Shown here in pieces: positions 48,990-57,433 of a stretch of DNA of 64,000 nucleotides. The notes beneath the pieces were generated by a model, which was not told the origin of the DNA, made no database searches, and was given only the letters and a program-made list of their open reading frames with translations. Numbering within the stretch: position 1 is the first letter of the stretch; every line of letters starts with the position of its first letter. The stretch is taken from assembly GCF_035917335.1 (NCBI RefSeq), contig NZ_CP109067.1, positions 5,703,001 through 5,767,000 of the forward strand, in the 5' to 3' direction. This DNA comes from Micromonospora sp. NBC_01813. Its GTDB lineage: Bacteria; Actinomycetota; Actinomycetes; Mycobacteriales; Micromonosporaceae. Position numbers and translations under genes: made by a program.

Positions 48990-49007
48990 TCCGCTATCGA
49001 GATCGCC

Positions 49008-49036
49008 GTGAACGGAACGCGCCCGGCGTTCGTTTC
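49008..49036 (+). promoter_or_regulatory. ECF-type promoter before the small-protein/LuxR operon
   Basis: GTGAACG (49008-49014) and CGTTTC (49031-49036) are separated by exactly 16 bases, the same arrangement as at 58950, 60272 and 63850. A transcript would start near 49042, 40 bases before the GTG at 49083. The GTG inside the -35-like element is therefore unlikely to be a start codon. Confidence 0.6.
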
Positions 49037-49069
49037 AGAGGCGCGACCGGAGACCGGACCCGGCCGCGC

Positions 49070-49078
49070 GGAGGTGAG
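49070..49078 (+). promoter_or_regulatory. Strong ribosome binding site deciding the start at 49083
   Basis: GGAGGTGAG matches the 3' end of 16S rRNA almost perfectly and lies four bases before GTG 49083. It decides the start of the small protein over the longer frame from GTG 49008. Confidence 0.8.
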
Positions 49079-49082
49079 AACG

Positions 49083-49589
49083 GTGGTCGAGCGGGACAAC
49101 TGGCAGCGGCGCTACCGGATGGTGTACGCCACCGGTGGGCGCCACGTCGTCGCGGACGAACCCGAGCTGTTGCTCGACGTACTGATCGACGGCTACCTGG
49201 AGCTCCCCGAAGATCTGCGCCAATGGTCCCGGGTCGCCCACGCCGGACAGATCCGCAGCCGGTTGCAGCAGCGGGTGCTCGCCGCGTACGGCCCCAGCGG
49301 TCTGACGCCAGACGAGCAGCGAGACTTCCTCGACGATCCGGAGCCGACCCAGGTGCCCTCCTCCTGGTCGGCGGACGTCCCGTTGATCCTGGTCGACGCG
49401 CATTTCGCGGACGGGCCGCGACCGGAGCGGGCGGCTGGCCGGATCGTCTGGCTGGAAACCACCGACGACGACGGGTACCTCCGGTCGTTGGCCACCGCTG
49501 GCGAGATTCTGCTGATGATCCGGCAGGACGAGGCAGCCGGCGCGGAGCACCCGCAGTCGGCCGCCGGGCAACCCGCCGGGAGGGCCTAG
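49083..49589 (+). CDS. Small soluble protein of unknown function following the giant gene
   Basis: 168 residues from GTG 49083 (VERDNWQRRYRMVYATGG...), chosen for the near-perfect ribosome site just upstream and the promoter-like element overlapping the longer alternative (GTG 49008). No signal peptide, membrane segment or known catalytic motif is seen. The middle has a regular helical and strand pattern (LLLDVLIDGYLELPEDLRQW, VPLILVDAHFADGP, IVWLETTDDDGYLRSL). Its stop is immediately followed by the ATG of the first LuxR-type regulator, so the genes are co-transcribed and probably coupled. As the only small cytosolic protein next to the giant gene it could be a secretion chaperone, an immunity protein or a regulatory partner; none is shown. 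Confidence 0.8.
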   Translation: MVERDNWQRRYRMVYATGGRHVVADEPELLLDVLIDGYLELPEDLRQWSRVAHAGQIRSRLQQRVLAAYGPSGLTPDEQRDFLDDPEPTQVPSSWSADVPLILVDAHFADGPRPERAAGRIVWLETTDDDGYLRSLATAGEILLMIRQDEAAGAEHPQSAAGQPAGRA

Positions 49590-52244
49590 ATGCAGCGCAA
49601 GCAGGCGTTGGCGGGCCGTCAGACCCAGCTCGCCGCCCTCGACGAGGCGTTGCGGCAGGCATCGACCGGCGGCCGGTTCGCACTGGTGACCGGAGCGGCG
49701 GGCAGCGGACGGACCGCCCTGTTGGACGCGGCCAGCGACGGCTGGCGGGCCGTCGGTGCGGCCGTACTGCGGGTGCCGCCGCAGCAGCATGGCGGCGGCA
49801 CGGTCGACGGTTTCGCGGCGTTGCTCGACGTCCTGCGGGACCAGTACGGGCAACTCGCCAACCCGTTGTTGGCCGGGCCGTTGAGCGCCATGGACGCGCT
49901 GTGCGGGGACGCCGGATCACCGGCACCGGGCCGGCTGGCGGTACTGGCCCAGGAGACCTCGGCAGCGTTCGGCCTGATCGGTCGGAAGGTGGCGACGGTG
50001 CTGGTCGCCGACGACGCCGACGACGCCCCCTGGATCGTGCCGGCGCTGGCCGCCGCCGTCCGCGACAACTGTCTCGTGGTGGCGGCCAGCCGGGCCGGCA
50101 CCGGCCGGTTGGCCGCCCTCGCCGATCTGGTCACCGAACTGACCCCATTGGACACCGCAGTGGTACGGGAGATGCTGACCCGTCGGCATGGCGTACCGGT
50201 CGACGAAGCCGTGCTGCCGGTGCTCGGCGCCGCGCTCGGCCCGCTGGCGGGCAACCCCGCGACGGTGCTGCAGACCACCGCCGAGCTGGCCCGCGCCAGG
50301 CGACTCGCCGTTGTCGGCGGCCATCTGTGCCTGCTGGACCCGCAGACGCCGATCCCCTTGGCGCCCGAACACCGGCTGGTGACGGCGGCCCGGCGGCGCG
50401 GCGTGGTGGCCGTACGCCTGGCCACGATGGCCGCCGTCACCCGGTTCCACGTCGACGACCTGCCACTGTTCGCCGACGCGACGCTCGGCCGGGTCGACAC
50501 CGCCGGCCAGATCCTCGACGGGCTGGTCGCCGACGGGGTGCTGGTGGTGGAGCCGGACGACGTGGTCAGCCCGAGCTGTCCGGCGCTCGCCGCGAGGCTG
50601 GTCGCCGACGCCGGCACCGGGGCGGTCACCCGGCTGCATCGGGCGTACGCGGCGGCGATGCTCCGCCGGTCCGGTTCCGGGGTGCCGGCGGACCGGGCGA
50701 CCCTCGCCGATCACGTCACGTCGGCCGGCGGCACCCTGCCGACCGATCGCCGGACGGCGTCGGCGCTGGTGGCCACGGCCACCGAAGCGATGGAGCGGGA
50801 GCCGGACCGGGCAGCCGACTGGCTGGGGGCCGCGCTGCGGCACAGCGGTGGCGGACCGGCCGGCGAGGACATCCTGGCCCGGCTGCTGCGGCTGCTGGTA
50901 CGCACCGGCCAGTTCGCCCGTCTCGGCGAGGTGGTGCGGGCGGTGCCGGCCGCCGGCCGCGCCGACCTCGCGGCGGCCGGGGTGCTCGCCGCACTCCATA
51001 CCGGAGCGCCGGTCGGCGGGGTGCTGCGCGAGCCACCGGAGGGCTGGACGGTCCCGGCCATGGTGGACCGGTGGCTGACCGCGACGCCCGACCCGGTCGA
51101 CCTCCCGGTCGGCACCGCGTCTGAGGGCGGCACCGCGCCGCTGGTCGCCGACGCCGAGTTCGCGCTCGTCGGGCGGGCGTGCGGCACCGACCCTCTCCCG
51201 GCGGCCGACCCGTTGCTCGTCGCGGGTGCCGCCGGTGACCTGGCCGAGGTGTTCCAGTTGGTACTGGGTGACGGGCGGTACCGGGTGCCGAACGACGGGC
51301 CGCTCGCCGCGTACCACCGGATGTTGCTCTGCCGGGCCCGGGGCGACCTGCCCGGTGTCGTGTCCGCGGCGCGGCAGGTCGGGCTGACCGGCGGTCAGGC
51401 GCCCGTGCCGCGCCGGCTGGCCCGGCTCTGGGCCGCCGAATCGCTGGCCCTGCGGGGCCGGTCCGAGGAGGCGTCGGCCTGGCTGGCTTCGGTCCCCGAC
51501 GAACCACCGTACGCGGCGCTGCGCTGGTGGGTGGCGAACGGCCCGGCCGGTGAGCCGGCCACGGTGGCCGAGGCGGCCCGGCGACTCGACGCGGCCTACC
51601 GAGTTTGCCAACTGCAGCTGCGGTACGGCAGCCGGATCGGACTCGACCGCCTGCTGGGCCGGGCAGTCGGGATCGCCGCCCGGTTCGGCCTGGCCGCGCG
51701 GGGGGCCGAGATCGCTCGGCTGGTCGACGTGGACGTCGCGGACCGCCGGCCCGATACCGGCAGCGTCGTCGATCGCGGAACGATCGGCGTGGTGCGCGCG
51801 CTGATGGCGGCGGACCTGCCAGCCGCGGCCGAGGCGGTCGACGTGATCCGGACCCGGGGCGACCGCGTCGGGCTCGGCTACGCCGCTCTCGACCTCGGCC
51901 GGGTGGTCGGGGATCCGCTGCAATGGCTGCTCGCGGCGCTGGACACCGCCGAGGAGATCGGGGCGCCATGGTTGCGCGCCGCCGCCGCCGAGGCGATGCG
52001 GGCCCGTGGTATCCGCCGCCCCCGGGGCCGTACACCACGGACCGCGTTGAGCCCGGTCGAGACACAGATCATCGAGCTGATCCGGTACGGGCGCACCAAC
52101 CGGCAGATCGCCGTCACGATCCGGATGAGCGAGAAGACCGTGGAGAACTACCTGACCCGGCTGTTCGCCCGGACCGGCTGCCGGTCCCGGGTCGAACTGG
52201 CGGCGGCGAGCATCACCTCCGACACCCTGGACCTCGCGTCCTGA
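49590..52244 (+). CDS. LuxR-family ATPase regulator (LAL-type), Walker A Lys replaced
   Basis: 884 residues, ATG directly after the preceding stop. An N-terminal P-loop domain (about residues 25-300) contains GAAGSGRTALL, where the usual Walker A Lys is Arg41, and a Walker B-like VLVADDADDA. A long Ala/Leu-rich helical middle like other LAL/MalT-type regulators follows. The C-terminus is a clear LuxR helix-turn-helix (SPVETQIIELIRYG, TNRQIAVTIRMSEKTVENYL). It is expected to be a cytosolic DNA-binding transcription factor; the signal sensed is unknown. It overlaps functionally with the adjacent paralogue at 52264, 19 bases downstream. The Lys-to-Arg change may weaken or abolish ATP hydrolysis. 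Its targets may include the giant gene or the secretion genes; that is inference from position. Confidence 0.88.
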   Translation: MQRKQALAGRQTQLAALDEALRQASTGGRFALVTGAAGSGRTALLDAASDGWRAVGAAVLRVPPQQHGGGTVDGFAALLDVLRDQYGQLANPLLAGPLSAMDALCGDAGSPAPGRLAVLAQETSAAFGLIGRKVATVLVADDADDAPWIVPALAAAVRDNCLVVAASRAGTGRLAALADLVTELTPLDTAVVREMLTRRHGVPVDEAVLPVLGAALGPLAGNPATVLQTTAELARARRLAVVGGHLCLLDPQTPIPLAPEHRLVTAARRRGVVAVRLATMAAVTRFHVDDLPLFADATLGRVDTAGQILDGLVADGVLVVEPDDVVSPSCPALAARLVADAGTGAVTRLHRAYAAAMLRRSGSGVPADRATLADHVTSAGGTLPTDRRTASALVATATEAMEREPDRAADWLGAALRHSGGGPAGEDILARLLRLLVRTGQFARLGEVVRAVPAAGRADLAAAGVLAALHTGAPVGGVLREPPEGWTVPAMVDRWLTATPDPVDLPVGTASEGGTAPLVADAEFALVGRACGTDPLPAADPLLVAGAAGDLAEVFQLVLGDGRYRVPNDGPLAAYHRMLLCRARGDLPGVVSAARQVGLTGGQAPVPRRLARLWAAESLALRGRSEEASAWLASVPDEPPYAALRWWVANGPAGEPATVAEAARRLDAAYRVCQLQLRYGSRIGLDRLLGRAVGIAARFGLAARGAEIARLVDVDVADRRPDTGSVVDRGTIGVVRALMAADLPAAAEAVDVIRTRGDRVGLGYAALDLGRVVGDPLQWLLAALDTAEEIGAPWLRAAAAEAMRARGIRRPRGRTPRTALSPVETQIIELIRYGRTNRQIAVTIRMSEKTVENYLTRLFARTGCRSRVELAAASITSDTLDLAS

Positions 52245-52263
52245 ACCGACGGGAGACCGCCCG

Positions 52264-54954
52264 ATGACGGCAACCGTGACATCGGCCGCCGCTGCCCCGC
52301 CACGCGGACCGGCCGGTTCGGGCAGGCCGACCGGGGCGGCGCTCACCCTGCTCGTCGGTCCACCCGGGATCGGGCGTACGCGTGCGCTGCGCGCCCTGCG
52401 GCAGGCTGCCGAGGCGGCCGGTGAGCCGGTTCTGGAGATGCGGTTGGCGGCGCCCGACCGCGACGAACCCTGGTACCTGGCCGGGCGGGTCCTCGCCGGC
52501 CTTGCGCCGCTGCCCGCCCGGCTCGCCGCCGGCCGGGCCCGGGGCGCCGTGGAGCCGCCGACGGCGGCACTTGCCCGCGCGCTGCGCCGCCATCGCGGTC
52601 TGACCGTGTTCGTCGACGACGCACAGTGGGCCGACCCGCGTTCGGCCACCGCCCTGCTGGCCGCACTGCACAGCCCCGACGTAGGCCAGGTGCGCTGCGT
52701 GGCGGCGGTGCGGTCCGGATTCGGTGTCGACGTCGCCGACGGTGTGTCGGCCGCGTTCCACCGGCTCCGCGCCGCGGGGCTGGTGCGGATCGTCCAAGTC
52801 CGCCCGGTCACCTCGGCCGAGGCGGACACGCTGGCGGCGGAGATCCTGAACGCGACACCGCACGGCGCGCTGCGTGACGAACTACGCCGGCTCAGTCGTG
52901 GCCGCCCGGCCGCACTGCTCGCCGCGGCGCACGGCTACCAGGGATCACCGGCCGTCCGGGTGCTGGACCGGCGGGCCTACCTGACCGACCCGGCGGCCAC
53001 CCCCGCGATACCCGCCGACCACGCACTGCTGGTCCCGGTACGTCAGCTCGCCGTCGGTACGTTCGCCACCGCCCGGGCACTGGCGGTGCTGCAGCCGCTG
53101 GGCTTGGCCGTACCGGCGCTGGCCGCGCGGGCGACCGGCCGGACCCCGGCCGAGGTGGACGACGATCTGGCGGCGCTTCGGGCAGCGGGTGTCGCGGACG
53201 AAGGCCGGCGTGGTTGGCGGATCACGGTGCCGGCGGTGGCGGTCGCCCTGACCGCCTGCCTCGGGCCGTACGAACGGCGACGGCTGGCCCAGGTGGCGGT
53301 GGAGGCGATCTGGTCCGGTGCGGCGTCCTGCGTCGACCCCGACTTCCTGCCCGATCAGACCGCCATCGCCGGGCGGCTGGTCGACCCGCACCGGGCCACG
53401 GTCCTGTTGCGTGAACGCGCACAGGCCGTGGAGGCCGCCCGCCCGTCGGCGGCCGCCCGCTGGTGGTCGGCGGCCGCCGAGCTCAGCGGCGTGCCGCAGG
53501 ACCGCGTCGAGGCGCTGCTCGCCGACGCCGCCGCCGCTCTGCACGTCGGCCGTCACCCGGCGGCGCGACCGCGGCTGCGCCGGCTGCTCGGCGAGGAGAT
53601 CGGCCTGCTGTCCCCGGCGGCCCGCCAGGAAGTCGAGCTGCTCGAACTGGTCCGCGTGGCCGGGGTCGGTGACGCCCAGACCGCGCAGGCCGTCGCGGCC
53701 GGCGAGCCGTGGCGTCCGGGTAGCCCGCAGCCTTCCCCGGCGACCAGGGCCGCCGCCATGGGCCTGCTGGACCGCTGGGCCGAGGCGGCCGATCTGCTGG
53801 CCGCCGCCCCCGGCGGGCCGGACCCGCTGACCGAGATGGTCACCGCCCAGGTCGCGGCGGTGACCGGCCGGACCGGTACGGGCCGGTCGCCGGACCATCG
53901 GCCGCCGCCCGACACGGCACCCGGCGACCGCCGCCGGCAGGTGACCGCCGCCCTCGGCCGGTACCGGCTGGCGGTGGCCGTCGGTGACCCGGCTGCCGCC
54001 GACGCGGTGCTGACAGCGGCCGGCCTGACCTCGGCCGACCTGCCGGCACCCGAGCGTTGCCTGGCCGACTGGCAGCACGGGAGATGGACGGAGGCGCTCG
54101 ACGCGGCACAGGCCAGCATCGCCGCCGGCCTGGTGGCGAGTCGCCTGCCGGGTCCGGCGCTGGTGCACCGGGCCGGCGCGGAGGTGCTGCTCGGCCGAGG
54201 TTGGCCGATGCGGGCCCGCGCGATGCTCCAGGCGTCGCGGGGCCTCACCGGCCCGCTCACGCACCTGGCGGCGAGCGCGGCGGCCGAGGTGGAGCTGACC
54301 CTCGGGGACGCCCCGGCGGCCGCCGGGATCGCGGAGGCCGCACTCGCCGCCGCAGCCCGGTCCGGCGCGCTAGTCGGCACGGACGAACTGTGGATGGTCA
54401 CCGCTGAGCTGGCGGCGCTGCGCGGTGACCGGGCGGGCGCCCTGGCTGCGGCGGACGCCGCCGCCACGGTCGCGGCCGCCCTGGGCAGCGCCGCCGGGGC
54501 ACTGCGGGCGGCCAGTGCCCGGCTCGTCGCCGGCCACGAGCTGGCCCGGGCCACGGAGGTGGTGGGACTCGCTCGGGACCTTGGCCGCCCCTATGACCTG
54601 GCCCGGGCCCTGGAACGGGCGGTCCGGTGCAGCGGGGAGCATCCGGAGTTGCTCGCCGAGGCGTACGACCTGTACGGCGATCTCGGGGCGGTTCTGCACC
54701 GGTCCCGGGTGCGCCAGGCGATGCGCGAACACGCCGTCGCGGTGCCGGGTCGCTCCGACACGCTCGCCGAGGGTGAACAGCTGCTTGCCGCGCTGGTTGC
54801 CGAAGGCCTGTCCAACCGGCAACTCGCCGCGGTCACCCAGAGCAGCGCGAAGAGCATCGAGGGCCGGTTGTCGCGGCTGTTCACCCGGGCCGGCTACCAG
54901 TCCCGGGTGGAGCTGGCGGCGGCGGTGCTGGTCGGTGACTACCGGGTCGACTGA
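52264..54954 (+). CDS. LuxR-family ATPase regulator (LAL-type), second paralogue
   Basis: 896 residues from ATG 52264, with GGGAG about ten bases upstream. P-loop GPPGIGRTRAL again has Arg (Arg38) at the Walker A Lys position, and Walker B reads LTVFVDDAQWADP. A TPR-like helical middle is followed by a C-terminal LuxR helix-turn-helix (EGEQLLAALVAEGLSNRQLA, SSAKSIEGRLSRLF). The HTH differs from that of 49590-52244, so the two probably read different sites or form heteromers. It ends seven bases before the convergent gene at 54962, leaving no room for a separate terminator. Confidence 0.88.
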   Translation: MTATVTSAAAAPPRGPAGSGRPTGAALTLLVGPPGIGRTRALRALRQAAEAAGEPVLEMRLAAPDRDEPWYLAGRVLAGLAPLPARLAAGRARGAVEPPTAALARALRRHRGLTVFVDDAQWADPRSATALLAALHSPDVGQVRCVAAVRSGFGVDVADGVSAAFHRLRAAGLVRIVQVRPVTSAEADTLAAEILNATPHGALRDELRRLSRGRPAALLAAAHGYQGSPAVRVLDRRAYLTDPAATPAIPADHALLVPVRQLAVGTFATARALAVLQPLGLAVPALAARATGRTPAEVDDDLAALRAAGVADEGRRGWRITVPAVAVALTACLGPYERRRLAQVAVEAIWSGAASCVDPDFLPDQTAIAGRLVDPHRATVLLRERAQAVEAARPSAAARWWSAAAELSGVPQDRVEALLADAAAALHVGRHPAARPRLRRLLGEEIGLLSPAARQEVELLELVRVAGVGDAQTAQAVAAGEPWRPGSPQPSPATRAAAMGLLDRWAEAADLLAAAPGGPDPLTEMVTAQVAAVTGRTGTGRSPDHRPPPDTAPGDRRRQVTAALGRYRLAVAVGDPAAADAVLTAAGLTSADLPAPERCLADWQHGRWTEALDAAQASIAAGLVASRLPGPALVHRAGAEVLLGRGWPMRARAMLQASRGLTGPLTHLAASAAAEVELTLGDAPAAAGIAEAALAAAARSGALVGTDELWMVTAELAALRGDRAGALAAADAAATVAAALGSAAGALRAASARLVAGHELARATEVVGLARDLGRPYDLARALERAVRCSGEHPELLAEAYDLYGDLGAVLHRSRVRQAMREHAVAVPGRSDTLAEGEQLLAALVAEGLSNRQLAAVTQSSAKSIEGRLSRLFTRAGYQSRVELAAAVLVGDYRVD

Positions 54955-54961
54955 GCGGCGG

Positions 54962-57424
54962 TCAGGACGGATCCGACTCGAACAGCGCGGAGAGCGGCAG
55001 GTCGACCCGTCGGGCGCCCCGCTGGCGCCAGTGGTCACCGTCGGCGTACCGGACCTGGTCCACCCGGGCGTGGTCGTACGCGGCGGGTGGCAGCACCAGG
55101 TCGACCCCGGCGACCAGCAGCTCAGGCAGGCGGGTGCGGACCGAGACGAGTCCGGTCAGTACGGCCGCACTGGCCGCTACGTCGATCGCCGTGCCGGCGT
55201 CGAGTCGCACCCGGGCCAGCCGATGACCGGCGCGTACCGCAGGACGGCGCAGCCATGCTTCGAGGACGTCGCCCTCCGGCACGCCCGGTGCCGGGGGCAG
55301 GACCACCCAGGCATGTCCGGGGTGTCCGTCGCCCGGCCAGTGGACGGCCTCGTCTGGTAGTCCGTCGATGCCGTGCCCGGCACCGGTGCAGCGCAGCAGC
55401 ACCGGTTCTGCGGGCAACTCCACCGGTCCATCCGGCCGGCCGGCGTCGTCCAGCCGGTAACCGGCCAGCAGGTGGACCCGGTCGAGCCAGGCGGCCGGCA
55501 GCAGGAACCGGCCGGTCTCGTCGCCGAGCCCGCCGCCGAGCCCACGCCGCACGTCGCCGAGCCCACGCCGCACGTCGTCCGGTACGTCGTCCGGCACCTC
55601 GCCGAGAGAGCTCAGGTCGATGGCGCAGCCGGCACCGACCCGCAGGCAGAGCAGGTACGCACCCGGGTCGGCCTGGGCTACCTGGGTGCCGTCGAGATCG
55701 CCGACCAGGAACAGGTTCGCGGTCGGGATTCCCTCGACGGCTGCCCGGCCCGGCGGAGCCGGACAGGACAGCCACAGCCGGACCGGCTCGGTGTTGACCA
55801 GCGGATTCTCCGGCATCCAGGGCACCCGGTGCGCGGCGTCGACCCGGCTGGACACGGCCACCCGGTACGGGCTCGGTGCGGGCAGCATCCGGTGTGGCGG
55901 TGGCGCGGCGGCGGCGGGAACGGCCGGCAGCGGTGCCGGGGCGGGCACGGTCGGCCGTACGGCACCCCGGCGCACGGGCAGCAGGCAGCCATCGTCGGTG
56001 TACCACCGGCTACCGGTCGGCGCGGGTCCCGGCTGGCCGGCCCGCAACCAGTCGGCGGGTCGCCGCTGCCCGTCCACCGCTCGGGCAAGCCCGTCCTGGA
56101 CCACCACGGAGGTGCCCGGGGGCAGTGACCAGATCTCGACGCGGAGTTCTGCTTCGAGGATGGCGAGGTGCGCGCTGAGCCCATCGGCGGCGTCGGGCGG
56201 TACCGGGGTCAGCAGCAGCAGGTCCGCACCGGACCAGCCGAGGTTGACCAGCAGCGCCCGCAGGACGCCGCTGTCCACGGCGAGGCAACTGCCGTCGACG
56301 TAGCACAGTGCGAGTCGGCCGTCGGCCAACAGGGACAGGTCGAGCAGCGCGCTGCCCTGCTCCGCGGTGAGGCCGGCGTACCGGGAACGCATCGTCGTGG
56401 GTGACTGCCGTCGGGTGCTGACCACCGTCACCGCGTCGAGGCTGCCAGCCGCCGGACCTGCGGCCGGCACCAGCCGCCCGTCGAGGTCGGTGGTGAACCG
56501 CGGCTTCACCCGGGCGTACGGCGGCCGGTACTCCTGCCACCGGGTCACGTTCCCGGCGCGGTCGCGGGCACCGAGGTCCCGGCAACCCCGCAGCAGCACC
56601 GCCTCGCCGCCGGCGGCCGGAGCCCACACGGTGGTCCCGGTCGTTTCGGCCAGTGCCGCGATCTCGGTCCCGATCTGGTGGCGTTCGGCCGGGTCGTCCG
56701 GCCATCGCAGCCACAGGCGCAGATCGCCACCGTACAGCTGGATTTCCGACAGCGCGGCGGCGAGGTCCCGGCCGCCGAGGCCCGCCGGGACCGCCGTGTC
56801 GCCGACTCCGTACGCCGGCAGCCGGAACCCGCCGCCGCCGGTCGTGACGGCGACCGTGACCAGGTCGGGGTGTCCCTGACCGAGCTGGGCCGCCGCCGCC
56901 CGACGTGTCACGAAGTCCTCGCCGGTGACGAACTCGATCCCCTCGGGCAGCGTCAGGGTCGCCAGCCCGGTCCGGGGCAGCACCAGGCCGCCCACCAGGT
57001 CGAACCAGCCGGGCAGTGTGGTCGCCAGCCCGGCCGGCTGCACCAGGGCCCAGTCGACGACCTCGCCGCTGGCCCGGTCGACCGGGACGGCTTCGCCGAC
57101 CGCGCCGTCGGCTCCGTCGATCAGGTCGACCGACGCGCCGGCCGGTGCGACCAGTACGTCGCACCCGAGCTGCTCGGCGACCAGGCCGAGCAGGGCCTCG
57201 TGGCGGGCCCCGTCGTCGATGAGCAGGCGGAGGTGGCCGCCGGCGGTCATCGCTGACCGCGCGTAGTCGGCGACCTGTTCGGCGCCGAGTGCGGCGTCCG
57301 GGTAGTCCGGGTGGGCGAGGTCCCCGTCGGGGGTGCTCACCAGGACGAGGTCGTGCAGGTCCGGGACGGGTCGCGGCAGGTCCGGGACGTATACCGACTC
57401 GGGCTGCTGCTGGCTGATTCGCAA
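54962..57424 (-). CDS. Large soluble protein of unknown function
   Basis: 820 residues from TTG (complement of 57422-57424), with GAGGAA five bases upstream and no ATG or GTG nearby. There is no signal peptide or membrane helix. The first half seems to hold three related alpha/beta segments (around residues 25-140, 185-300 and 350-480) with patterns such as LGCDVLVAPAG, TGTTVWAPAAGG and LRVEIWSLPPG. The protein at 2235-4814 has comparable segments (VGAELLAPDGPI). A Pro-rich linker leads to a beta-rich C-terminal half (YLLCLRVGAGCAIDLSSLG). I do not recognise a family. It lies nine bases downstream of the LysM-like membrane protein, so the two form an operon and may work at the membrane together. 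Confidence 0.72.
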   Translation of the reverse strand: MRISQQQPESVYVPDLPRPVPDLHDLVLVSTPDGDLAHPDYPDAALGAEQVADYARSAMTAGGHLRLLIDDGARHEALLGLVAEQLGCDVLVAPAGASVDLIDGADGAVGEAVPVDRASGEVVDWALVQPAGLATTLPGWFDLVGGLVLPRTGLATLTLPEGIEFVTGEDFVTRRAAAAQLGQGHPDLVTVAVTTGGGGFRLPAYGVGDTAVPAGLGGRDLAAALSEIQLYGGDLRLWLRWPDDPAERHQIGTEIAALAETTGTTVWAPAAGGEAVLLRGCRDLGARDRAGNVTRWQEYRPPYARVKPRFTTDLDGRLVPAAGPAAGSLDAVTVVSTRRQSPTTMRSRYAGLTAEQGSALLDLSLLADGRLALCYVDGSCLAVDSGVLRALLVNLGWSGADLLLLTPVPPDAADGLSAHLAILEAELRVEIWSLPPGTSVVVQDGLARAVDGQRRPADWLRAGQPGPAPTGSRWYTDDGCLLPVRRGAVRPTVPAPAPLPAVPAAAAPPPHRMLPAPSPYRVAVSSRVDAAHRVPWMPENPLVNTEPVRLWLSCPAPPGRAAVEGIPTANLFLVGDLDGTQVAQADPGAYLLCLRVGAGCAIDLSSLGEVPDDVPDDVRRGLGDVRRGLGGGLGDETGRFLLPAAWLDRVHLLAGYRLDDAGRPDGPVELPAEPVLLRCTGAGHGIDGLPDEAVHWPGDGHPGHAWVVLPPAPGVPEGDVLEAWLRRPAVRAGHRLARVRLDAGTAIDVAASAAVLTGLVSVRTRLPELLVAGVDLVLPPAAYDHARVDQVRYADGDHWRQRGARRVDLPLSALFESDPS

Positions 57425-57433
57425 CGTTCCTCG

